DNA from: Ardenticatenaceae bacterium
Lineage (GTDB): Bacteria > Chloroflexota > Anaerolineae > Promineifilales > Promineifilaceae
DNA length: 31,686 nucleotides
Direction: 5' to 3'
Assembly (NCBI GenBank): GCA_020634215.1
Contig: JACKCD010000064.1
Span: forward strand, 1-31,686
The notes below the pieces were generated by a model. That model searched no databases. It was not told where the DNA came from and worked only from the letters and a program-made list of their open reading frames with translations. The first letter of the stretch is position 1, and every line of letters starts with the position of its first letter. The position numbers and the translations under genes were made by a program. Positions 7,010 to 15,301 of the stretch are shown here, in pieces.

Positions 7010-9034
7010 ATGCCGATTCTAGGTGAACTAAAAACACAACTGAAACACACCTGGCCGGTGGTTTTTGCCCGGCACGGGAATTTTACGGCCGTTCAGCAGC
7101 AAGCCATCCCCCCCATTCTTGCCGGAGACAACACCCTGGTCATTGCCGCCACCGCCTCTGGCAAAACCGAGGCCGTGGTTGCGCCGCTGCTGGAACGGCT
7201 GCTGCCGCAAAAGCCGCCAGCGGGAGAACTGCGCCTGCTCTACATTTGCCCCACCCGCGCCTTGGTGCGCGACCTGTATGAGCGCTTACTGCCCATTACC
7301 ACCTCGCTCAAGCTGTCGCTGGCGATGAAAACGGGCGACACCGGCCCGCTGACCACCCCGCCCACGCTGCTCATCACCACCCCCGAATCCACCGACTCGC
7401 TGCTGACGCGCAACCCACGCCTTTTTGTGCCGCTGGATGCCATCGTGCTGGATGAAATTCACCTGTTTGACGGGGAGCCACGCGGCGACCATTTGCGCTG
7501 CTTGCTGGAGCGGATTGAGTGGATTCGCCAATTTGCCAACCCCAACGGCCGTTCCTTGCACCGCATCGCCCTTTCCGCCACCGTCCCCGACCCCGCTGGC
7601 GTGGCCGGCCGCTACCTGCCCCACGCCACCATCATCGAAGTCGCCGGTGGCCGCCACATCCAGGCCGACATGATTGCCATGATGGGTCTCGCCGATTTGG
7701 TCATCGCCCTGGCCCAGCGCCCCTCCCCCAAAATGCTCATTTTTTGCAACACCCGCAACGAAGTGGAGCAAACGGCCGCTTTTTTGCGCCAACATCTGCC
7801 CTATGAAACGGCCGTTTTCAGCCATTACGCCAACCTCGACAAAAAGCTGCGCCAGGAAGTCGAAGCCGATTTCGCCGCCGCCAGCGTCGCCGTCTGCGTC
7901 GCCACATCCACCCTCGAACTCGGCATAGATATCGGCTCCATTGACGAAGTTGCCCTCATCGGCCCGCCCCCCACCCTCACCTCCTTTTTGCAGCGCATTG
8001 GGCGCGGCAGCCGCCGCAGCGACCAAATTCAGGTGCTGTGCTTGGCTCGCTCGCCGCTGGAAGAAATCCGCTTCACCGCCCTGCTGCAAATGGCCGAGGC
8101 GGGGCTGGTTGAAACCAGCGGCAGCTACAGCTTCTTGCCCTCGGTGCTAGTGCAGCAAAGCTTTAGCCTGCTCAAACAAAGCCCGGCGGGCAGCATTCGC
8201 CTGGCCGATTTGCGCCGCATTGCCCCGGCCGAGGTGCCGGACACAACGCTGGAGCAAATTTTGGCGCAGTTGGTGAAGGATGGCTTTTTGCAAAACGGCC
8301 GTTTAGGCGAATGGCTCCCCGGCCGCGAACTCCAACCCCTGTTTGACAACCACGACCTCTACAGCAACATTGGCAGCGAACGGATGTGGGCGACGGTTGT
8401 GGATGCCTACAGCGGCAAACCGCTGGCGCAAATGGAGCGTCCCCGGCGCAAGGGGGAAACGCTGCTCATGAGCGGCCGGCCGATGCGCGTCAAATGGCAC
8501 GACCGGTACAAATTTGCCGTGGAGCAGGGAAACCGGGATGATGTGGAGGAAACATTGCGTTTTGTCACCGCCCCCTTCGCCGTGCCGCTGGCCGAAGCGC
8601 AGGGCATTGCCGCCTGGCTGGGCATTCCCTCCGGCCAACTGCCAATGATGCTCGACGACGGCGGCATGTGGCTGTTTCATTTTTGGGGTGGGGTGTATGG
8701 GGCGTTGTTAACGGCCGTTCTCCAAGCCCACCACCCTGCCTCTCTCAACGCCCCCCACATTCGCCCGCAAAACGACCTCTGTCTGCGCGTTCCCTTTGCC
8801 CTGGCCGCCCTGCCCCCCTGGGATGAACAGCTTGTAGAGCGCGAAGCCCGCCACCTGAGCAAGCGGCTCACCCCGCTGCTGGAGCTAGGCCGCTTTCACA
8901 GCTATTTGCCGCAAGAGTTGGCGCAGGCGACATTGGTACAAAAAATGGATCTTGGGCGATTTGGGGAGTTGTATCGAAACGGCCGTTTGTTCCCCGTCAA
9001 CCCCCAGCACAGCGACCTGCGCTCCTTGTTGTAG
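7010..9034 (+). CDS. Lhr/BrxHI-like superfamily 2 DNA helicase
   Basis: 674 residues. Motif I ATASGKT (47-53), Ia PTRALVRDL, Ib TTPESTDSLL, motif II DEIH (148-151) followed by RGDHLRCLLERIEW, motif III SAT (189-191), IV LIFCNTRNEVE, V ATSTLELGIDIGSID, VI QRIGRGSRR. The RGxHL after DEIH and the TSTLELGIDIG form are typical of Lhr-core helicases, including BrxHI of type 2 BREX (established family knowledge). It lacks the large C-terminal extension of full-length Lhr but has about 300 residues after motif VI, probably a winged-helix and a DNA-contact domain. The ATG follows AAGAAG almost directly. Five palindrome copies lie in this gene, the most of any here. A function with the two BrxD-like ATPases is inferred from position. 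Confidence 0.88.
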   Translation: MPILGELKTQLKHTWPVVFARHGNFTAVQQQAIPPILAGDNTLVIAATASGKTEAVVAPLLERLLPQKPPAGELRLLYICPTRALVRDLYERLLPITTSLKLSLAMKTGDTGPLTTPPTLLITTPESTDSLLTRNPRLFVPLDAIVLDEIHLFDGEPRGDHLRCLLERIEWIRQFANPNGRSLHRIALSATVPDPAGVAGRYLPHATIIEVAGGRHIQADMIAMMGLADLVIALAQRPSPKMLIFCNTRNEVEQTAAFLRQHLPYETAVFSHYANLDKKLRQEVEADFAAASVAVCVATSTLELGIDIGSIDEVALIGPPPTLTSFLQRIGRGSRRSDQIQVLCLARSPLEEIRFTALLQMAEAGLVETSGSYSFLPSVLVQQSFSLLKQSPAGSIRLADLRRIAPAEVPDTTLEQILAQLVKDGFLQNGRLGEWLPGRELQPLFDNHDLYSNIGSERMWATVVDAYSGKPLAQMERPRRKGETLLMSGRPMRVKWHDRYKFAVEQGNRDDVEETLRFVTAPFAVPLAEAQGIAAWLGIPSGQLPMMLDDGGMWLFHFWGGVYGALLTAVLQAHHPASLNAPHIRPQNDLCLRVPFALAALPPWDEQLVEREARHLSKRLTPLLELGRFHSYLPQELAQATLVQKMDLGRFGELYRNGRLFPVNPQHSDLRSLL

Positions 9035-9039
9035 AACGG

Positions 9040-9110
9040 AGATTAGAGATTGGAGATTAGAGATTGGAGATTAGAGATTTTGAATCTCCAATCTCTAATC
9101 TCCAATCTCC
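9040..9110. repeat. Intergenic tandem-word hairpin, GATTGGAGATT type, copy 2
   Basis: Repeated GATTAGAGATTGGA words then the complementary TCTCCAATCTCTAATC words. Located between the convergent helicase and phosphatase genes, where it could act as a bidirectional terminator. Confidence 0.9.
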
Positions 9111-9118
9111 ATGCCTGA

Positions 9119-10141
9119 TCACACCAGCAAATTCGCCCGCAGCTGCGCCAGCACCGCCGGTGGCACCCCCGCCACATCCATCACAAACCGCGCTATTGAC
9201 CCATATTTACGCCGTATGTAGGCCAATGCCCGCCGCAAAATTGCCGGGTCAGCCACGTAAAATGGCTCCAACTGCACGGGATCGTAGCCAAAACGCAGCA
9301 GTTGCTCGATGTCTTCCGCCAGCAAACGGCGAAAATCGTGGTAAAAGTAGTTGCTTAGGCTGTAATCGGCCAGCACCGTAGCCTCATCCACCCCCAGCAG
9401 CAGCAGCAAAATGGCAACCAGCACCCCAGTGCGGTCTTTTCCGGCAGTGCAATGCACCAGCAGCGGCAGCCCGTTGGCTTCGGCGGCTTGGTGTAAAAAC
9501 ATGCTCAGGCGCGGGGCGTTTTGCTCCAAAATAAGCCGTGTGTAGCCAATCGCCAGCAGGTCATCAAAGCAATTGCGGTGTCGCCATAAATCCCACAGGC
9601 GGCGCAAACGGCCGTCTTTGCTTTCCAACGCCAAATTGATGTGGCGCGGGGAGGGGTGCGGCAGCTGATCCGGCAGTTTGGCAACTTCCATCCGCGTTCG
9701 CAGATCGCAAACGGTGTTGATACCCAGATGAGCCAGGTAATCGAGATCGGCTGTCGTGAGTTTATGCAGCGTGCCTGAACGGTAAATCGCACCCCAACGG
9801 ATAAAACGGCCGTTTTCCCCCACATATCCCCCCACATCCCGCAAATTCGGCCCCCCGGCCAGCGGCAAAATCCGCTCCGCCACCACCAAACGGCGGCCGT
9901 CGGCAAAAGAAAGGGCAAAAAAGGGCCGCAGCGCATCCGTCTCCACCCAAACCGACTGCACGCCCCGCGCCGTTGCCAACACCAAACCATCAGGCGCATC
10001 TGGCTGTGCCAGCAATTGCACAACCACCTCTTCCGCTAATTCCTGCCAAGCCAACTCATAGCGCATGGCCTGACGCTGTGACACCCAAGCTGGCACATTC
10101 GGCTCCGTAATCAAAGCCGCCACATGTTCTGGTAACGCCAT
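9119..10141 (-). CDS. Tyrosine-specific protein phosphatase (Y_phosphatase3 type)
   Basis: 340 residues. The catalytic P-loop HCTAGKDRTG (nucleophile Cys231, Arg237) is the CX5R signature, and NLRDVGGY at about 99-106 is the usual entry motif of bacterial DUF/Y_phosphatase3 enzymes, which dephosphorylate phosphotyrosine or sometimes phosphoinositides. The first 95 residues have no recognised domain but include a beta-rich ARGVQSVWVETDALRPF segment and may be an added N-terminal module. Start: ATG 10141 is preferred; an upstream TTG at 10171 would place ten codons in the stem-loop that terminates ftsH. No signal peptide or membrane segment. The gene follows ftsH on the same strand behind a terminator, so it should have its own promoter or depend on read-through; no promoter is evident. 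Confidence 0.88.
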   Translation of the reverse strand: MALPEHVAALITEPNVPAWVSQRQAMRYELAWQELAEEVVVQLLAQPDAPDGLVLATARGVQSVWVETDALRPFFALSFADGRRLVVAERILPLAGGPNLRDVGGYVGENGRFIRWGAIYRSGTLHKLTTADLDYLAHLGINTVCDLRTRMEVAKLPDQLPHPSPRHINLALESKDGRLRRLWDLWRHRNCFDDLLAIGYTRLILEQNAPRLSMFLHQAAEANGLPLLVHCTAGKDRTGVLVAILLLLLGVDEATVLADYSLSNYFYHDFRRLLAEDIEQLLRFGYDPVQLEPFYVADPAILRRALAYIRRKYGSIARFVMDVAGVPPAVLAQLRANLLV

Positions 10142-10148
10142 CAAATAA

Positions 10149-10180
10149 AAAGCCCTCCTGTTGGGTAACAAGAGGGCTAT
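10149..10180 (-). terminator. Rho-independent terminator of ftsH
   Basis: On the minus strand the stem AGCCCTC / GAGGGCT with a 14-base loop is followed directly by TTTTTATTT. It lies about 40 bases after the ftsH stop and immediately before the phosphatase ATG. Confidence 0.8.
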
Positions 10181-10223
10181 TATACCAAAACCTTCAAGGT
10201 CTTTGAGACCTCAGAAACTTGGC

Positions 10224-12137
10224 TTAATCCGTCGAAGACGGTTCAATATACGGTTCGGTAGGCAAGATAGGGCTGCCGCTGCCGTTACTGGCTTTTGGGG
10301 GCAGTGGTCGGTTCATCAATTCCTCAAACCCCTCTCGGTCAAGCGTTTCTACTTCCATCAACTGCTTTACCAGCTTCTCAATCCGCTCCCGGTTATCCTC
10401 AATAATATTGATCGCCCGGTTGTACTGCTCACCCAAAATGCGGCGTACTTCCTCGTCAATCGCCTTGGCCGCATCCTCGCTGTAATCCCGACCGCCACCG
10501 CCATAGTAGCGCCCCAGGAACGGGTCAGCCGACTCGTCGCCATAAATGGGCAACCCCAACTTGTCCGACATGCCATACTGCGTCACCATGGCTCGTGCGT
10601 TGCGGGTGGCGTTTTGCAGGTCGCTGGATGCGCCGGTAGTAATCCGACCAAAAAAGACTTCTTCGGCAGCACGCCCGCCCAGCCCCATCGCAATGCGATC
10701 CAGAATGAAATCCTGGGTGTAAACCATGCGGTCAGCCGGTAAGGGCATCACATAGCCACCAGCACGCCCACGGGGAACAATAGTGATCTTCTGCACCGGG
10801 TCGGTGTTGGGCAAGAAGAAGCTGACAACGGCATGACCGGCTTCGTGGTAAGCCACAATCTCTTTGTCTTCCTCGCTCATCACGCGGCTCTTCTTTTCCG
10901 GGCCAATGGCAATGCGGTCAAAGGCATCCTGGAATTCCAGCAGACCAATAACGCGCTTGTCACGCCGGGCAGCAAAAATGGCGGCTTCATTAAGCAGGTT
11001 TTCCAGATCGGCACCGGAAAAACCGGCCGTTAGACGGGCAAAATCGGTCAAATCCACATCTTTGGCAATTGGCTTGCCCCGCGCATGAACCTTCAAAATC
11101 AGCTCACGGCCGCGCACGTCAGGCAAATCCACAAACACCTTGCGGTCAAAGCGACCAGGACGCAGCAGTGCCGGATCCAAAATGTCGGCGCGGTTGGTGG
11201 CGGCCATCACAATGACGTTGGTGTCATTGTCAAAACCATCCATTTCCACCAGGATTTGGTTAAGGGTTTGTTCCCGTTCATCGTGCCCGCCGCCCAAGCC
11301 TGCACCACGCTGCCGGCCGACAGCGTCAATTTCGTCCACAAACACAATCGAAGGGGCACTTTGCTTGGCTTTGTCAAACAGGTCGCGTACACGGCTGGCA
11401 CCCACACCGACAAACATTTCCACAAATTCGGAGCCGGAAATGTGGAAGAACGGCACGCCAGCTTCGCCAGCTACCGCCCGCGCCAGCAGCGTCTTACCCG
11501 TTCCAGGAGGGCCAACCATCAGCACCCCTTTGGGAATGCGGGCACCTACTTGAACAAACTTCTCTGGCTCGCGTAAAAACTGCACCACTTCGGCCAGTTC
11601 CAGCTTGGCCTCATCCACCCCGGCCACGTCATCAAAGGTGACGGTGGGGCGGTCAGCATCGTTGATGTTTTTGGCCTTGGAGCGGCCAAAACCAAAGATG
11701 CTGTTGCCTCCTCCACCCTGCATTTGCCGAAAACCACGGGTGAATATCCAAATGAGCAGCAGCACTGGCCCCACTGAAACGAGAATGGTGATAAAGTTGT
11801 TGCGTGCCGATTGGTCACGCACAATGAGGTTTACGGGCTGAAGCTGTTCAGCCGTTATGCCATAATATTGGAAAGTTTCTGCCAAGCTGTCGCGGGTGTA
11901 TTTGTAGGCCGACACCACGCTATCGTCCTTCATCGTCACCTGCAAACGATCACCAATGACAGAAATTTCCTTGACCTGACCAGCCTGAATGCTGTTCATG
12001 ACCTCTTTGAGATCAACTTGTTCGGGGCCGTTAAAACGGCCGCTTAAAAAGAGTTGGACACCCAAAATGAGGGCAAACACGGCCAGGATCCACACCCATG
12101 TTGGGATTGAAGGGCGGTTGTTGTCCTGTTCTTCCAT
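10224..12137 (-). CDS. ftsH: ATP-dependent zinc metalloprotease FtsH
   Basis: 637 residues, normal FtsH length. It is a membrane-anchored AAA+ protease that degrades misfolded membrane proteins and regulatory substrates. TM1 at about 12-30, an extracytoplasmic domain, TM2 at about 115-135 (ITILVSVGPVLLLIWIF), then the AAA module with Walker A GPPGTGKT (209-216), Walker B FVDEID (Asp268/Glu269), and the second region of homology ATNRADILDPALLRPGRFDR. Zinc motif HEAGH at 431-435, with the third ligand region in SSDLQNATRNA. Ribosome site TAGGAG nine bases before the ATG. This is the longest gene in the window with no exact AACGGCCGTT copy; a near match (ACCGGCCGTT) is at about 11025. It has its own leader hairpin and terminator, so it is probably monocistronic. 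Confidence 0.98.
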   Translation of the reverse strand: MEEQDNNRPSIPTWVWILAVFALILGVQLFLSGRFNGPEQVDLKEVMNSIQAGQVKEISVIGDRLQVTMKDDSVVSAYKYTRDSLAETFQYYGITAEQLQPVNLIVRDQSARNNFITILVSVGPVLLLIWIFTRGFRQMQGGGGNSIFGFGRSKAKNINDADRPTVTFDDVAGVDEAKLELAEVVQFLREPEKFVQVGARIPKGVLMVGPPGTGKTLLARAVAGEAGVPFFHISGSEFVEMFVGVGASRVRDLFDKAKQSAPSIVFVDEIDAVGRQRGAGLGGGHDEREQTLNQILVEMDGFDNDTNVIVMAATNRADILDPALLRPGRFDRKVFVDLPDVRGRELILKVHARGKPIAKDVDLTDFARLTAGFSGADLENLLNEAAIFAARRDKRVIGLLEFQDAFDRIAIGPEKKSRVMSEEDKEIVAYHEAGHAVVSFFLPNTDPVQKITIVPRGRAGGYVMPLPADRMVYTQDFILDRIAMGLGGRAAEEVFFGRITTGASSDLQNATRNARAMVTQYGMSDKLGLPIYGDESADPFLGRYYGGGGRDYSEDAAKAIDEEVRRILGEQYNRAINIIEDNRERIEKLVKQLMEVETLDREGFEELMNRPLPPKASNGSGSPILPTEPYIEPSSTD

Positions 12138-12160
12138 TACGTTTTACTCCTAAAAGATAC

Positions 12161-12177
12161 ACCCAAGCGGCTTGGGT
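12161..12177 (-). promoter_or_regulatory. Short inverted repeat in the ftsH leader
   Basis: ACCCAAG / CTTGGGT with a three-base loop, 24 bases upstream of the ftsH ATG and just above its ribosome site. It could be an operator or a leader hairpin. It is not a CIRCE element, and no clear -35/-10 pair was found beside it. Confidence 0.4.
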
Positions 12178-12284
12178 AGGTTGTTATCGAGATGGGTTGT
12201 CTATTGTCTTTTGGTTCGTTCTGCCTAACATTGTAGGCGGAAATGGGCTTCATTTCAACCGAATAAGACGATAGACTCTATTAT

Positions 12285-12938
12285 TTAATAGACTTCACGC
12301 CGGGAACGCGGCGGCTGGTAAGGTTGACGGGTCACGGGAATGGGGGCCAGCGCGGGTTGGGGCTGGGGAACGGGAGCCATTGAATCGAACATGGCGAGCA
12401 TGATCCCCCGGAGCCGTTCGCGGGCATATTGCAGCCGTTTTTTGACGGTGGTCACGGGGATTTCCAGTCGGCCGGCGATTTCTTGCTGCGAGTATCCGTT
12501 TAAATAAAACATTTTTGTCACCTCACGCTCAGTTTCAGGCAGGGCTTGAATGGCTTCTAGGACTTTGTTGCGTAATTCGATCTGCTCAACGGCCGTTCCT
12601 GGTTCCATTCCCAGCGTCGGCAAATCCGGCGTTAATTCTAACGGGTTTGTTGGCACCTGCTTCGTCCGCAGCAGCCGGTGGCACTGTGTAACCACAATTT
12701 GCTTTAGCCAGCCGGGAAACGCCTGCGGTTCGCGCAGTTGCTCCAAACTTTGGTAGGCTGCCACAAACGCTTCCTGCGCTGCATCCTGTGCCATATAGAC
12801 ATCTTCCAGCACACCAAAGGCCAGGTGATAGGCCATATTTTGGAACCGGTTGACCAGTTCCGCAAAAGCTGCATGTCGTTTGTCTCGATCTAGCTCTGCG
12901 GCTCGCGCCTGCATCACCAAGGTTGCTACGTCTTGCAT
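12285..12938 (-). CDS. ECF-like RNA polymerase sigma-70 factor
   Basis: 217 residues. Region 2 is seen in MAYHLAFGVLEDVYMAQDAAQEAFVAAYQSL with the FPGWLKQI stretch of ECF factors; region 4 is LPETEREVTKMFYLNGYSQQEIAGRLEIPVTTVKKRLQYARERL, a good helix-turn-helix. There is no sigma 3 domain, consistent with ECF or SigE-like factors. The last 30 residues are a Pro/Gln/Arg-rich tail not needed for the core fold. No anti-sigma gene is adjacent (ftsH follows, the selenoprotein gene precedes), so the control mechanism is unknown. The ATG at 12938 follows AGGTAGAG. One palindrome copy (12588), read as Thr-Ala-Val. Confidence 0.88.
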   Translation of the reverse strand: MQDVATLVMQARAAELDRDKRHAAFAELVNRFQNMAYHLAFGVLEDVYMAQDAAQEAFVAAYQSLEQLREPQAFPGWLKQIVVTQCHRLLRTKQVPTNPLELTPDLPTLGMEPGTAVEQIELRNKVLEAIQALPETEREVTKMFYLNGYSQQEIAGRLEIPVTTVKKRLQYARERLRGIMLAMFDSMAPVPQPQPALAPIPVTRQPYQPPRSRREVY

Positions 12939-13083
12939 TTTAAACTCTACCTAGCGTTTGCTGTCTATATGATAAGAGCCAAACGCGCCAAAAAAGGTGA
13001 CAAATTCGTGAAACTAATTATGGCTCCTAAAATTGGGTGCGTCCACCAATTCTTATATATATCTTAGAGCGATTTTGGGAAAC

Positions 13084-13116
13084 AAAAAAGCCTCAACCAA
13101 ATATCCTGGTTGAGGC
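13084..13116 (-). terminator. Rho-independent terminator of the selenoprotein gene
   Basis: Perfect ten-base stem GCCTCAACCA / TGGTTGAGGC with a seven-base loop at 13090-13116, followed on the minus strand by TTTTTTG. It begins 25 bases after the selenoprotein stop and separates it from the sigma factor gene. Confidence 0.93.
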
Positions 13117-13141
13117 AAAGGAAAGGTTATTACACGCCAGC

Positions 13142-13693
13142 CTACATCTGTTGGGCAACCTGACGCAAAACGGCCGTTATTTCCGGATGATCCCCGGCAT
13201 TTGCACTGTAATACGCATACCTTACCATCCCAACCTTATCAATGACAAACGTGCCGGGCAGCATTTGCTCATCCCCAGTTGATTTGCCCTGGCGGAATCC
13301 CTTGCCCCACGCCCGTGCCCCGTTAGCAAGCCCGGCCGGCCCCACCAGTTGTAGCAAGCTACCCCGCGTCAGACCATATTCGCGGTTCAAATCCGGCTCC
13401 TCATTTGTCAGACAGGTCACACTGGGAGCCAACTGACCACAATACCGTTCGGCGTGCTTGGGCTGCCCCAGGCCAATTGCCACAATCTGCATCCCCGCCG
13501 CCGCAATGTCCTCTTTTTGTGACTCCAACTGAGCCAACCATTCACGACAGTGAATTCAGCCAAAGTGGCGTAAAAAGGTCAAAAAGGTCGGGCCATCCCC
13601 CCACAAAGTCGCCAGTGACACCTCATCTCCGTGGATATCCAGTGCCGTACCAGCCGGGGCAGCATCGCCCACCTGCAATCGTTGCTTTGCCAT
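13142..13693 (-). CDS. Peroxiredoxin-like (AhpC/TSA antioxidant family) selenoprotein with an in-frame UGA
   Basis: Read through the TGA at 13558-13556, the frame gives 183 residues of a thioredoxin-fold protein: MAKQRLQVGDAAP..., strand FLTFLRHFG, then Sec46-Ile-His-Cys49-Arg-Glu-Trp, followed by AGMQIVAIGLG and LPGTFVIDKVG. The TGA falls exactly where AhpC-TSA_2/PRXL2 proteins have the first Cys of a FLRHFGCxxCRE motif, giving U-x-x-C. Both sides are intact and in frame, and no other frame disruption is seen, which argues against a pseudogene. Immediately after the TGA, 13555-13540 can form a six-base-pair hairpin (ATTCAC/GTGAAT), and a longer ACT-GTC/GGC-AGT stem with a GG-containing loop is also possible as a bacterial SECIS. 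Start 13693 is chosen for GGAG eight bases upstream. Probably a thiol-redox or peroxide-detoxifying enzyme. selA, selB, selC and selD are not in the window. Confidence 0.82.
13540..13555 (-). promoter_or_regulatory. Candidate SECIS hairpin directly after the in-frame UGA
   Basis: Perfect six-pair stem ATTCAC / GTGAAT around a TGTC loop, starting at the base after TGA. Bacterial SECIS elements lie within the coding sequence just after UGA and usually have a stem with an apical loop containing a conserved G. This short stem may be only part of the true structure. Confidence 0.45.
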
Positions 13694-13800
13694 CTGCATT
13701 ACTCCATCTGGTTGCCGTCCAAAGAAGCACGGCAATATATTGACAATACCTAGACAATTTTACAACGTTTGGACACAAGAGCAACCTATGAAATCATTTT

Positions 13801-15291
13801 TTACTTTAGCACCAAGCAACCGGCTTGCGTTGGATGATCGCGCACCGTTGCCGATGGCGGAACATGGCGCGTCACCCACAAGACCGCCACATCGCCGCTG
13901 GCCGCCACTACCATCCAGCAGCCAAAGAGCAGCAGTATCGCCTGGCCTAGCAGCAACCCTGCCACGCCCGGCACCACGCCCAGCAGCAAGCCGGGCAGCG
14001 CCACGGTTAGGCGATAAGTGCTGATAGGTAGCGGGGCGCGGCAATGGGTGAAGGGAGCCAGCGTGCGCCAACTAAAGCCAAAAGAAACGGCCGTTTTCTC
14101 CACCCCACCCAGCCACACCAGCCCCAGCGCGTGCAGCCCCTCATGTGCCACAATGCTTGCCAACAGCACGGCCAACATGGTCAACAGCGACGTTTCTTGC
14201 AGCAACCGAATCAATTCTAGCCACAGGTTTTGCCCCCACACCCATTGAAACGGCAAGCCAAACGCCACGCCCACCGCTGGCAGCAGCAGCAGCCCCACCC
14301 AGTTGACCCACCCCATCGGCACGGTGGCCTCATAGGCTACATCGGGGTCAAGCGGCGGTGCAGCACTGGTCACAACGGCCGTTTCCTCCCAATGCGGCAG
14401 CAGCACCTCACCCGATTTCCCGTCCACATGTGCCAGTGCCTTATTAAAAAACGTCACCAACTGCGCCCCATACGCCTCCGGCTCTTGCCGCCACCCCACC
14501 CCATGTGCCACCTGTGGCAGTTCCCAAAGCTGCTTAGGCAACCGAGCCGCCTCAAACCAGTGGCGCATCAGCTGGGGACCACGCCCCTGCCCAGCGACAA
14601 TAAACAGCAGCGGACGGGAGGCTAGGCGGGGCAAAACGGCCGTTATTCCCGCCAAATCCGACCCGCCGCCAAACCAGCGCTGCGCCGCCATGTAGTACGC
14701 TTGCAGCGGCCACGCCACCAGCCGTTCATACCCGTTACTTGGCGGCGGCATATCCGCAAAAAGCACCGGCGAGGGCGCATCCACGGCCACGGCGCGAATG
14801 GCAACGGTGCGGGCGGCAGCATGAAGTGCCAGCGTGCCGCCAACGGAAACCCCCAGCACACCAATCCCGGCCACGTTGAGGTCAGGTCGTTTGCTAAGGT
14901 AGGAAACGGCCGTTTGCACATCCCCCACCGTCGTTGCATTCAGGCCAAATGTTTGCCCGCCGCTGTTGCCGTGCCGCCGTAAATCAAGCATCAGCACCCC
15001 AAACCCCGCCCGCCACAGCACTTGGGCATGAAACGTCAAGGCCAGCCGATTGCCCCCATGCCCATGCAGCAGCAAAATCGCCGCCCCGTTGCGTGACGGC
15101 AAATACCAACCCACCAACTGCGTCCCATCTGCTGTCGTCAACTGCACCGTCTCATACGCTGCGCCCCACTCTTCTGGCGAACGATAAGCCACGCGCAACC
15201 GGGGCGGTCGCACAAAAAGCCACGCCGCCTGCATGGGTCGGAAGAGCAGGAAGACAACGAGAAAAAAAATGATGAGTTCAGGTAAAGACAT
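13801..15291 (-). CDS. Alpha/beta-hydrolase fused to a DUF3267 (HExxH) membrane zincin
   Basis: 496 residues with two apparent modules. After an N-terminal hydrophobic anchor (LPELIIFFLVVFLLF), residues about 45-290 are an alpha/beta-hydrolase: LLLHGHGGNR oxyanion region, nucleophile elbow GVSVGG (Ser149), an acidic region near APSPVLFAD and a His in VAHGVGW (His263). Residues about 330-480 carry several hydrophobic helices and HEGLH (383-387), as in the DUF3267 putative zincin peptidases. The joint lies in one continuous frame. I know of no standard enzyme with this order, so the substrate is unknown; a membrane-bound esterase or peptidase is possible. Four palindrome copies, all read as Thr-Ala-Val. 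No clear ribosome site. Confidence 0.8.
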   Translation of the reverse strand: MSLPELIIFFLVVFLLFRPMQAAWLFVRPPRLRVAYRSPEEWGAAYETVQLTTADGTQLVGWYLPSRNGAAILLLHGHGGNRLALTFHAQVLWRAGFGVLMLDLRRHGNSGGQTFGLNATTVGDVQTAVSYLSKRPDLNVAGIGVLGVSVGGTLALHAAARTVAIRAVAVDAPSPVLFADMPPPSNGYERLVAWPLQAYYMAAQRWFGGGSDLAGITAVLPRLASRPLLFIVAGQGRGPQLMRHWFEAARLPKQLWELPQVAHGVGWRQEPEAYGAQLVTFFNKALAHVDGKSGEVLLPHWEETAVVTSAAPPLDPDVAYEATVPMGWVNWVGLLLLPAVGVAFGLPFQWVWGQNLWLELIRLLQETSLLTMLAVLLASIVAHEGLHALGLVWLGGVEKTAVSFGFSWRTLAPFTHCRAPLPISTYRLTVALPGLLLGVVPGVAGLLLGQAILLLFGCWMVVAASGDVAVLWVTRHVPPSATVRDHPTQAGCLVLK

Positions 15292-15301
15292 GGCAGGATG
15301 G

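Noticed and set aside
7286..8089. 267-codon minus-strand frame opposite the helicase
   Set aside because: Lies opposite helicase motifs I to VI; Gly/Ala-rich shadow.
10142..10171. TTG start for the tyrosine phosphatase
   Set aside because: The extra ten codons lie in the ftsH terminator stem-loop.
12161..12177. CIRCE heat-shock operator before ftsH
   Set aside because: The inverted repeat ACCCAAG/CTTGGGT lacks the TTAGCACTC/GAGTGCTAA sequence and nine-base spacing.
13142..13558. Selenoprotein gene as a pseudogene or as a short ORF from a TTG start
   Set aside because: Only one interruption, exactly at the redox Cys position, with strong frame and motif conservation on both sides and a good start upstream at 13693.
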